64,000 nt of DNA from Schistocerca nitens. Taxonomy: Eukaryota > Arthropoda > Insecta > Orthoptera > Acrididae. The position numbers and the translations under genes are program-made. The notes under the pieces were generated by a model, which had not been told where the DNA came from, did no database searches, and saw only the letters and a program-made list of their open reading frames with translations. Where the stretch lies: assembly GCF_023898315.1 (NCBI RefSeq), contig NC_064616.1:290001205-290065204 (forward strand), read 5' to 3'. Positions within the stretch are counted from its first letter, which is position 1, and each line of letters opens with the position of its first letter. Positions 56,390 to 64,000 of the stretch are shown here, piece after piece.

Positions 56390-56545
56390 TTTCGGTGTGT
56401 GCCAGAGAGCGTATACTGTACCAGTCACTTTCCAAACCTTCCTTGTTCCATTCATGCCTGCCACACGGCAAGAAAGCCTCCTCCGTAAGGGCCTGAATTT
56501 CTCCAAATTAAATGGCATGGTCTTCACGCAAAATTCATGTTGGGA
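56390..56545 (-). mobile_element. LINE 3' terminal fragment
   Basis: CGGTGTGTGCCAGAGAGCGT (56393) and AAGAAAGCCTCCTCCGTAAG (56469) align with CGGTGTGTGGCGGAGGGCAC and GGAAAGCCTCCGTGCGC of LINE-A copy 3 in the same order. Only 3' sequence is present. Confidence 0.6.
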
Positions 56546-56770
56546 GAAGTGGTACCTGTGTACCTGTTATAACTACACTTCGTCGTCAGTGTGCATGTTG
56601 AAAAGAGACATCAAGATGCTGTAAACTTGGGCGCTAGTCCCAACCGGACATGATTCACTTAAAAAAGGTTCGCAGGGGAACTTCTGTGAAGTTTGAAAAG
56701 AGGGAGACGAGGTGCTGGCACCACTGAAGCTGTGAAGACGGGTCGTGAGTCGTGCTTGGGTAGCTCAGTA

Positions 56771-56851
56771 GGATGCTGACACGGTAGCTCAGCGTGTTCG
56801 GTCAGAGGGTTAGTTGCCCGCTGTAACAAAAAACTGAGTAAAAAAAAAAAG
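56771..56851 (+). mobile_element. Short tRNA-like SINE with A tail, inside a tRNA-like head
   Basis: About 80 bases: GACACGGTAGCTCAGCGTGT and GTTAGTTGCCCGCTGTAAC, then AAAAAACTGAGT and an A-rich tail. It splits the host sequence GTAGCTCAG/TCGGTAGAGC exactly in the tRNA D-loop region. TAGCTCAGCG resembles an A box. Duplication at most three or four bases. Confidence 0.6.
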
Positions 56852-56919
56852 TCGGTAGAGCACTTTCCCGAGTAAGGCAAAGGTTCCGAGTTCGAGTCTC
56901 TGTCCGGCACACAGTTTTA

Positions 56920-58323
56920 CACTACTGGCCATTAAAATTGCTACACCCTGAAGATGACGTGCTACAGACGCGAAAATTAACCGACAGGAAGAAAATGCTA
57001 TCATATGCAAATGATTAGCTTTTCAGAGCATTCACACAAGGTTGGCGCCGGTGGCGACACCTACAACGTGCTGACATGAGGAAAGTTTCCAACGGATTTC
57101 TCATAAACAAACAGCAGTTGACCGGTGTTGCCTGGTGAAACGTTGTTGATGCCTCGTGTAAGAAGGAGAAATGTGTACCATCACGTTTCCGACTTTGATA
57201 AAGGTTTGATTGTAGCCTATCGCGATTGCGGTTTATCGTATCGCGACATTCCTGCTCGCGTTGGTCGAGATCCAATGACTGTTAGCAGAATATGGAATCG
57301 GTGGGTTCAGGAGGGTAATATGGAACGCCGTGCCGGATCCCAACGGCCTCATATCACTAGCAGTCGAGATGACAGGCATCTTATCCGCATGGCTGTAGCG
57401 GATCGTGCAGCCACGTCTAGATCCGTGAGTCAACAGATAGGGACGTTTGCAAGACAACAACCATCTGCACGAACAGTTCGACGACGTTTGCAGCAGCACG
57501 GACTATCAGCTCGGAGACCATGGCTGCGGTTACCCTTGACGCTGCATCACAGACAGGAGCGCCTGCGATGGTGTACTCAACGACGAACCTGGGTGCACGA
57601 ATGACAAAAGGTCATTTTTCGGATGAATCCGGGTTTTGTTTACGGCATCATGCCGGTCGCATCCATGTTTGGCGACATCGCGGTGAACGCACATTGAAAG
57701 CCTTTATTCGTCTTCGCCATACTGGAGTATCACCCGGCGTGATGGTATGGGATGCCATTGATTACACGTCTCGGTCATCTCTTGTTCGCATTGACGGCAC
57801 TTTGAACAGTGGACGTTACTTTTCAGATGTGTTACGACCCGTGGCTCTATCCTTCATTCGATCCCTGCGAAACCCTACATTTCAGCAGGATAATGCACAA
57901 CCGCATGTTGCAGGTCCTGTACGGGCCTTTCTGGATACAGAAAATGTTTGACTGCTGCCCTGTCCAGCACATTCTCCAGATCTCTCACGAACTGAAAACG
58001 CCTGGTCAATGGTGGCCGAGCAACTGGCTCGTCACAATACGCCAGTCACTACTCTTGATGAACTGTGGTATCGTGTTGAAGCTGCATGGGCAGCTGTACC
58101 TGTACACGCCATCCAAGCTCTGTTTGACTCAATGCCCAGGCGTATCAAGGCCGTCATTACAGCCAGAGGTGGTTGTTCTGGGTAGTGATTTCTCATGATC
58201 TATGCACCTAAACTGCGTAAAAATGTAATCACATGTCAGTTCTAGTATAATATATTTGTCCAATGAATACCCATTGTTCATCTGTATATATTCTTGGTGT
58301 AGCAATTTTAGTGGCCAGTAGTG
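56920..58323 (+). mobile_element. Tc1-like element, family A copy 2
   Basis: 1404 bases with TA at 56918-56919 and 58324-58325. Ends match those of 16078-17473. It is the most complete copy of family A here. Confidence 0.95.
57149..58185 (+). pseudogene. Tc1-like transposase (DD34E type), three lesions
   Basis: ATG at 57149 starts MPRVRRRNVYHHVSDFDKGL and continues through the HTH (YRDIPARVGRDPMTVSRIW), linker (AGSQRPHI) and second HTH (PSARTVRRRLQQHGLSARRP) to VHE, where TGG has become TGA (57602-57604). A base lost in the following T run shifts the frame before FSDESGF (first aspartate). The next frame carries FQQDNAQPHVAGP (second aspartate) to TENV, a TGA at 57949-57951, then LLPCPAHSPDLSRTENAWSM with the third acidic residue kept. 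It ends at GGCSG-stop. All three catalytic residues are present in pieces. Confidence 0.9.
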
Positions 58324-58388
58324 TAATATGCCACGAAGTTTCATATCGGCGCACACTCCGCTTCTGAGTGAAAATTTCATTCTGGAAT

Positions 58389-58734
58389 CATTCACTTAGA
58401 CATACAAGCACAAATTTTGAAATGACTAAAACTACTTCCAAACAACACATTGTTTCGGCGACGCACAAGTGCTAAGCATGAAGAGATAGTTAGACAATAA
58501 TTCTAGTATATGACAGTCTTGCTCTGACACAACGTCCAGTTGATGCACTCTACGGTCTTCTATGCGGCATAGGCTCTGTAGTGGCGATGTCGAACGTTAT
58601 CGAAGAGCTGTGGGTCCTCATAATAGATGAGCTTGAATGAACTGGAGAGGCACTAGCGACGGCGACTGGCACTGAAACTCCCACGGTCTCTCGCTGGAAC
58701 TCTCGCAAGAATACATCCTCAAACACAGTCTGTC
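58389..58734. other. Unassigned stretch
   Basis: Nothing recognised up to the SINE; the sequence beyond it (58950-59209) is likewise unassigned and may belong to the same unit. Confidence 0.35.
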
Positions 58735-58746
58735 AGTTAAGCGGTG

Positions 58747-58937
58747 GGGCCGGCCTGTGTGGCCGTGCGGTTCTAGGCGCTTCAGTCTGGAACCGCGTGA
58801 CCGCTACGGTCGCAGGTTCGAATCCTGCCTCGGGCATGGATGTGTGTGATGTCCTTAGGTTATTTAGGTTTAAGTAGTTCTAAGTTCTAGGGGACTGATG
58901 ACCACAGATGTTAAGTCCCATAGTGCTCAATACCATT
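58747..58937 (+). mobile_element. SINE type i
   Basis: Head GGCCGGCCTGTGTGGCC-like, B box intact, body ends early at GTGCTCAATACC. Perfect 12-base duplication AGTTAAGCGGTG at 58735-58746 and 58938-58949. Confidence 0.94.
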
Positions 58938-59220
58938 AGTTAAGCGGTGAAGCGCCACTTATATTCCGCTGGGCAGTAACACCAAATACCTTACAACTTG
59001 CTCCACGCGATTCCTGACGTGAATCGTAGTTCCACTCGGCTAACGACCCAGCCTAAGCAGCAGGCCGCTGGAGTTTACTGACGATCTCGCTTCGCATCGC
59101 AAGTCGGCCGTACTGTGATTCTAACGTTGATTCAGAGTAGTCTACCTTGCAGGGTTTGCGGATCATGTTTACAACAGTGTTGCTTGACCCAGTATGGAAC
59201 GTTGGCTGTAGGAAGTTTGT

Positions 59221-59425
59221 TCAAAAAATGTTTAAATGTGTGTGAAATCTTATGGGACTTAACTGCTAAAGTCATCAGTCCCTAAGCTTACACACTACTT
59301 AATCTAAATTATCCTAAGGACAAAAGCACACACCCATTCCCGAGGGAGCACTCGAACCTCTGCCGGGACCAGCCGCACAGGCCATGACTGCAGCGCCTCA
59401 GACCTCTCGGCTAATCCCGCGCGGC
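59221..59425 (-). mobile_element. SINE type iii
   Basis: Reversed copy with head GGGATTAGCCGAGAGGTC-like and body ending ACACATTTAAACATTTTT. Perfect 11-base duplication AGGAAGTTTGT at 59210-59220 and 59426-59436. Confidence 0.93.
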
Positions 59426-59436
59426 AGGAAGTTTGT

Positions 59437-59850
59437 AAGTAAGACACTCCACGACGCACATTGTCTCACTTATGAAGCCTTCTAGTGGAGTCTGTTGAGA
59501 ATTTCTGTGACTTTAATAGACAAATCTGTGACGAACTGTGCATCTCTTCTCTGAATCTTTTCTACCTCCTCCGTGAATGCAATTTTCTATTGGGCCCAGA
59601 CTTGAGACCAATTGTAAGTAATTGGTCGAACGAGTGTTTTGTAAGTGACCACTTTCGTGTTTGAACTAAACCTCCTCAGGGTTCTTCCAAGAATTCCACA
59701 TATGTTCTTTGTCCCCCTTCCCCCCTCTCCGCCGTCCCTGTCAGCTAGACTCATGTAGTCGTCTCTCCGGATATAAATTCCTAGATACTTGAACGTTGTG
59801 ACAGATACCAGAGTCTGAAAGCCGAACTTTCAGTCTTTCCGTCTACTTAG
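59437..59850 (-). pseudogene. Decayed LINE C-terminal region
   Basis: TTGGTCGAACGAGTGTTTTG (59622) is the complement of the QNTRSTN-type segment matching YKTLVRP of LINE-A, and GGGTTCTTCCAAGAATTCCA (59680) corresponds to the RLRFIGRIL region. Frames are broken and no RT motif is present. Confidence 0.65.
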
Positions 59851-59859
59851 CGTATTATA

Positions 59860-60515
59860 AGGGGTGATCGAAAAGTTTCCGTTCGAAGCACTTACACTCC
59901 AGAATCCGTAAGACAGTCAGGCAAAATCTCTGTGAGTACTGAGGTAGTCATACCACCGATGCACGAGATTGAAGATGCCCGTTTGGTAAAACACGGCGTC
60001 CTGCTATGTGAAGAAGTACATAACTGCCTGCTGCACATCCTCTTCTTACAGGAATCGTCGATTTTTCAAGGCCTTCTGTAAGAGAACGAAGGCGTGATAA
60101 TCACATGGGGAGAGATTAGGATTATACGGCGAGTACTCAAGTGTCTCCCACTTCAGTTGGCGAAATTTCTGCGTTATTACATTTGCGATATGGGAACGTT
60201 TATCATGAAGCATCATCACCCCTTGTCACAGTTTTCCATAACGATGGTTTTCGATGGACTACTGTCGCACACACATTCTTCATTCTCAGATGGCTGTCTA
60301 CAGGAGACTTTCCCTCGATAGCCAGTAACAGAGAAACAGCTGTTTGGACGCATTTGGTAATAACGTCGCCATAGTTTACGTTCCCCCATTTACCGCACTC
60401 ACGTCGGAATGACGAATGTCACACTAATCCCTTGCCTTCGTGTCGGTGCTTATACACTCGCATCGGAGTCGCGCTATGTTGCATGCACATTGCAGCAACG
60501 CCCTTGATCTACCCT
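59860..60515 (-). pseudogene. mariner-type C-terminal fragment (element K)
   Basis: The right-hand terminus GGGGTGATCGAAAAGTTTCC at 59860 is mariner-like. The minus strand near 60135-60060 reads YSPYNPNLSPCDYHAF, the third catalytic aspartate motif, followed by LKNRRFL and HRWYDYLSTHRDF. Upstream is broken, and there is no matching second terminus. Confidence 0.65.
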
Positions 60516-60659
60516 TATACATTAGAGTAGGTGAACGATCTTTGCGCTGATCAGCTTCAAGTTTATCTACGTTTCATGAGAAATTTTAAACGATTTTACC
60601 TCCCTGTACACATCTGCCACTTTTGCGAACAGTAACATGGAGACACAAACATTATCTAC
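60516..60659. other. Short unassigned gap
   Basis: Nothing recognised. Confidence 0.4.
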
Positions 60660-61003
60660 TAGATCGTTCATGTGTGTATAAGGGCCAGTCACATAAAACT
60701 AGACCGACTGAAAAAGTAAACTGTTTCTTATTTGGAAAGTAATTGCCATAACCACTAAGAATACCTTTATCCCACTGTGAGATAAGACGGTCAGTGCCTT
60801 CATTGAAAAATTTTTGTGGTTGCCTACGGAAGCATGAGTGTACCGATTGTACCGAGGCGTGCGCCTCTTCGCCTGAGCTTCTAAGCTCCGAAATACGGAA
60901 ATCGCATAATGTGAGGTTGGGACTGTATGGAGGATGTGTAAGTGCTTTCCAGAGAAACTTCTGCAGCGTAGTCCAAACAACAGGCATGCCAGCTCCAGAA
61001 CGT
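60660..61003 (-). pseudogene. mariner C-terminal fragment (element L)
   Basis: The minus strand 60987-60652 reads LQKFLWKALTHPPYSPNLTL, CDFRISELRSSGEEAHASV, FRRQPQKFFNEGTDRLISQW; PPYSPNLTLCDF holds the third catalytic aspartate. The fragment stops at about 61003, where plus-strand mariner coding begins. Confidence 0.75.
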
Positions 61004-61347
61004 CATGACGACCTTTTTCTTTGAATGCGAGGGGCCGTTACTCATTGACTTTCTGGAAGAAAGAGCCACAATTAACATGCAACGGCACAGACACACTTTG
61101 TAAAAACTGAAGCGCACTAAGAAGTCCAAACACCAAGGAATGTTGACGGACAGCATGATTCTGTTGGAGGATAATGTTGCTCACACTTTGCCAGGGTTGT
61201 TTCTGGAGTCCTGAAGAAAGACAATGGTGGCAGACGATTTGTTTCAGACGAAGATGTGCACGCCTGGGTACAATCATGGTTTCGTAAGCAACCGCAAAAC
61301 CTTTTTCCCGAAGACACTGACGGTACTGTCTCCCAATTGGATACATG
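61004..61347 (+). pseudogene. mariner fragment (element M), head-to-head with L
   Basis: The plus strand reads VMTTFFFECEGPLLIDFLEE from 61002, then ILLEDNVAHTLPGL near 61160 (remnant of the HDNA box) and RRFVSDEDVHAWVQSWFRKQ near 61230-61290. The last piece is homologous to the AHASVQSVHSCFRRQ segment of element L. Internal deletion removed the third-aspartate motif. A type iv SINE follows directly. Confidence 0.7.
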
Positions 61348-61586
61348 TCCGCCCCTGGAAGTTGAGTGGTCAGCGCGACGGAATACCATACCTAACGGCG
61401 CGGGTTCGATTCCCGGTTGGGTCGCAGATTTTCTCCGCTCAGGGACTGGGTGTTGTGTTGTCCTAATCATCATCATTTCATCCCCATCGACACGCAAGTC
61501 GCGTAGGTGGCGTCAACTCGGAAGACTTGCACGAGGCAAACGGTCTACCCGACAGTAGGCACTAGCACACGGCATTTCCATTTTCT
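61348..61586 (+). mobile_element. SINE type iv
   Basis: Head CCGCCCCTGGAAGTTGAGTG, B box GGTTCGATTCCCGG, complete linker and tail. A 13-base duplication with one mismatch, AATTGGATACATG (61335-61347) and AATTGGATAAATG (61587-61599). Confidence 0.93.
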
Positions 61587-61599
61587 AATTGGATAAATG

Positions 61600-62029
61600 A
61601 ACCAAAATTTATGACGATTAATTTTGAAATACTAAACAGCTTACTTACTTTTCTTCCATCCGTCTCGTTTGGATATGACTGCTCCTTATATCTTAAACAG
61701 CAGTGGCCTTGTTTTACGACAGACTCTAGCTTCGCTCCTATCAACGGCTCCCCCTAGGGAAAGACATATTGAGAAATGTCAGTCTGAAAGTCTTCGATCC
61801 AATCGCAAACTTCTTTGGATATTCAGTATGCACATATTTTCTTTACTGGGCCACGTAGCTGAAACGTGTCAAATACAAATAGGCAAAAAATATGTCAACC
61901 TTAGCTGCGCTGTTAACTGTCTTCTGGATTACACGAAGAAACAGAGCAAGCTGGGATTCATACTATCGATGCATGCGGAAACAATGTTGACTGTTAAATG
62001 AGTATGTTCGTTTTCCAGAAATGTCATCA
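61600..62029. other. Unassigned stretch
   Basis: May include the tail of mariner fragment M, otherwise nothing recognised. Confidence 0.4.
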
Positions 62030-63170
62030 TGAGCGAGCTCAGTACACTATCTGATCAATTTGCCTTTATGATGGCTTGAACTCTACTGGGGGCACTTTGA
62101 GTGAAGTGTGTATAGAGAAATGGAATCGCACTCTTTCTCAAGAAAGGAAACCAAAGAGACAGTGATGTTGGACGCTGGTGTCTGTAGCGGATTCGACGTT
62201 CTAACTCTTTTCAAAGGTGTTCCACTGGGTTCACGAGGGGACTTTGGCAGGGTAGTCTATGTCAAGGAAGTTGCTGACCACATACCGTTGCCTCACATAC
62301 GTTGCTTTACGACAGGGTGCATTGTCATGCAGATAGCACATTCAACTTTTCCCAAATTTTACTCTACAGTGCGCGGTACGTGATGCTGCAAAATGTGTTT
62401 CTACCCTTTCCATTTAGCGTTTTCTTAAGTGCAATAAGAAGACCACATCCAGACCACGAAAAAAGCACACCTCCTTCGTACTTCACTTTTTGCACTGCAC
62501 ATGATGGAAAGCTACGTTCTCCAAGGATTCGCCAAACTCAAACCCTTCCATCGGAATGCCACAGGGTAAGCGTGATTCGTCGCTCAGAATTACTCACTTC
62601 CAGTCGTCCACTGTCCAGTCGCGTCGCTCTTTGCTCCACCGCAAACGTTGCTTAACGTTGGCTACAAAAATGTGTAGCTTATGAGGGGCTGCTCTACCAT
62701 TTTAATCCATTAATTTTAACTCCCTAAGCACAGGCACTGTGTTAGCTGGACTGACGGTAACACATTAGAAGTCACGAGTAATTCCATCCTCTGATTTAAT
62801 GCAATTTTTTACATCAACTCTCCGCAATGCTCAACAGTGCCTATCGGTCAATACAAGAGGTCTGCCTGGTCTCGGTTTAACTCTGCTTGGTCCATAACGT
62901 TTCCACATTACAATCACATTACCAAGAATGACTTGGGCGGCTTTATAAGGGGTGAATTGTCCATGATGGATTTGTTCCTCGGGTTACATCCACTGAGTAG
63001 TCCACTTTCGATGTCACTGAACTCTCCTGGTCGACCTGTTCCACTGTTACTGCTTCACTACCGACAGCACAATACTCCCCGCCTCCTTTCTTACTGGCGG
63101 GTTCGCCTCTCGTTATATCTAGTGGTCACATAGATGTGTCTGGATATTTTTATCAGATGGCGTACGGTTC
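62030..63170 (-). mobile_element. Tc1-like element G copy 2
   Basis: Parallel to 38985-40510: ACAGGGTGCATTGTCATGCA (62312) corresponds to the HDN region, CGGAATGCCACAGGGTAAGC and CCAGTCGTCCACTGTCCAGT to the first-aspartate region, and CTGGCGGGTTCGCCTCTCGT (63096) to the 5' end. No long frame survives. It lacks the MITE present in copy 1, confirming that the MITE is an insertion. Confidence 0.65.
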
Positions 63171-63259
63171 TATAATTCTATGTGAATTCAATGGCAGCGA
63201 TATTGTCGATAGCTCGGCTCGTTCCTCTTGTGACCCATGCTATAAACTGGATGGATCTA

Positions 63260-64000
63260 CACTACTGGCCATTAAAATTGCTACACCTTAAGATGACGTG
63301 CTACAGACGCGAAATTTAACCGACAGGAAGAAGATGCTGTGATATGCAAGTGATTAGCTTTTCACAGCATTCACACAAGGTTGGCACCGGTGGCGACACC
63401 TACAACGTGCTGACTTGAGGAAAGTTTCCAACCGATTTCTCATACACAAACAGCAGTTGACCGGGGTTGCCTGGTAAACGTTGTTGTGATGCCTCGTGTA
63501 AGGAGGAGAAATGCGTAGCATCTCGTTTCCGACTTTGATAAAGGTCGGATTGTAGCCTATCGCGATCGCGGTTTATCGTATCGCGACATTGCTGCTCGCG
63601 TTGGTCGAGATCCAATGACTGCGGTTACCCTTGACGCTGCATCACAGACAGGAGCGCCTGCGAGGGTGTTGTCAACGACGAACCTGGGTGCACGAGTGGC
63701 AAAACATCATTTTTTTCGGATGAATCCGGGTTCTGTTTACAGCATCATGATGGTCGCATCCATGTTTGGCGACATCGCGGTGAGCGCACATTGGAAGCTT
63801 GTATTCGTCATCGCCATACTGGCGTATCACCCGGCGTGATGGTATGGGGTGCCATTGGTTACACGTCTCGGTCACCTCTTGTTCGCATTGACGGCACTTT
63901 GAACAGTGGACGTTACATTTCAGATGTGATACGACCCGTGGCTCTATCCTTCATTCGATCCCTGCGAAACTCTACATTTCTGCAGGATAATGCACAACCG
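63260..64000 (+). mobile_element. Tc1-like element, family A copy 3, internally deleted, cut by the window end
   Basis: TA at 63258-63259, then the family A terminus. Relative to copy 2 it lacks about 245 bases: CCAATGACT (63620) joins directly to GCGGTTACCC, skipping positions equivalent to 57281-57525. The gap removes the second HTH and linker and shifts the frame. Downstream coding (SDE region near 63715, then the LRNSTFLQDNAQP region at the end) is otherwise close to copy 2. Confidence 0.92.

Larger units (their letters stand above)
56650..58388 (+). mobile_element. tRNA-like repeat, third copy, with two nested insertions
   Basis: The left part AGGTTCGCAGGGGAACTTCT...GTGCTTGGGTAGCTCAG and the right part after 58326 (GCCACGAAGTTTCATATCGG to TTTCATTCTGGAA) rebuild the repeat seen at 25021-25288 and 24782. 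It is interrupted first by a short A-tailed insertion inside the D-arm region, then by a complete Tc1-like element at a TA inside CACAGTTTTAATCTGCC. Confidence 0.85.

Noticed and set aside
1-64000. A new multi-gene defence, metabolic or signalling system
   Set aside because: No cluster of non-transposon genes exists here; every recognised coding piece belongs to a mobile element.

Overview
This window looks like non-coding DNA from a large, repeat-rich insect genome, most likely an orthopteran of the locust or grasshopper type. No conserved host gene was recognised on either strand. Almost everything that can be identified is a transposable element or its remains: LINEs with apurinic-type endonuclease and reverse transcriptase, many Tc1/mariner DNA transposons, and about two dozen tRNA-derived SINEs. 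The orthopteran assignment rests on memory of how abundant these repeat types are in Schistocerca-like assemblies and was not checked. Eukaryotic identity itself is direct: SINEs with pol III A and B boxes, TA-flanked Tc1/mariner elements, (CA)n and (GT)n microsatellites, and no operons.

Layout. 1-6.1 kb: LINE reverse transcriptase remnants; one of them splits a Tc1-like element (2906-5587) that also holds a SINE. 6.1-12.6 kb: mostly unique or decayed DNA with SINEs and one unrecognised open frame (9492-9758). 12.6-19.2 kb: five DNA transposons side by side, ending in a mariner (17629-19209) whose 360-codon transposase frame is broken by a single stop. 19.3-19.7 kb: a CpG-rich block ending in a splice-donor-like site, the best candidate for a host promoter or first exon. 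20-27 kb: decayed LINE pieces, SINEs and a palindromic pair of tRNA-like repeats (24782-25288). 27.15-29.87 kb: a long endonuclease-RT LINE with few lesions. 30.7-33.9 kb: a LINE carrying two SINEs, itself apparently inside an older repeat. 34-43.4 kb: inverted-repeat elements, a SINE inside a SINE, and a mariner MITE inside a Tc1-like element. 43.9-46.5 kb: a second, reversed copy of the endonuclease-RT LINE. 46.7-54.8 kb: a Tc1-like element, then an old reversed LINE of roughly 7 kb split by three DNA transposons. 56.4-64 kb: a three-layer nest at 56650-58388, mariner fragments, more SINEs, and a Tc1-family copy cut by the window end.

How it fits together. The SINEs have the clearest target-site duplications and sit inside LINEs and DNA transposons, so they are the youngest layer. 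The DNA transposons mostly carry frameshifts and stops. Several SINE families share an identical 3' body but carry different tRNA-like heads, which suggests exchange of modules. I did not find a new cellular system. The notable items are nearly intact elements, unusually long terminal inverted repeats, SINE modularity, and the isolated CpG block.
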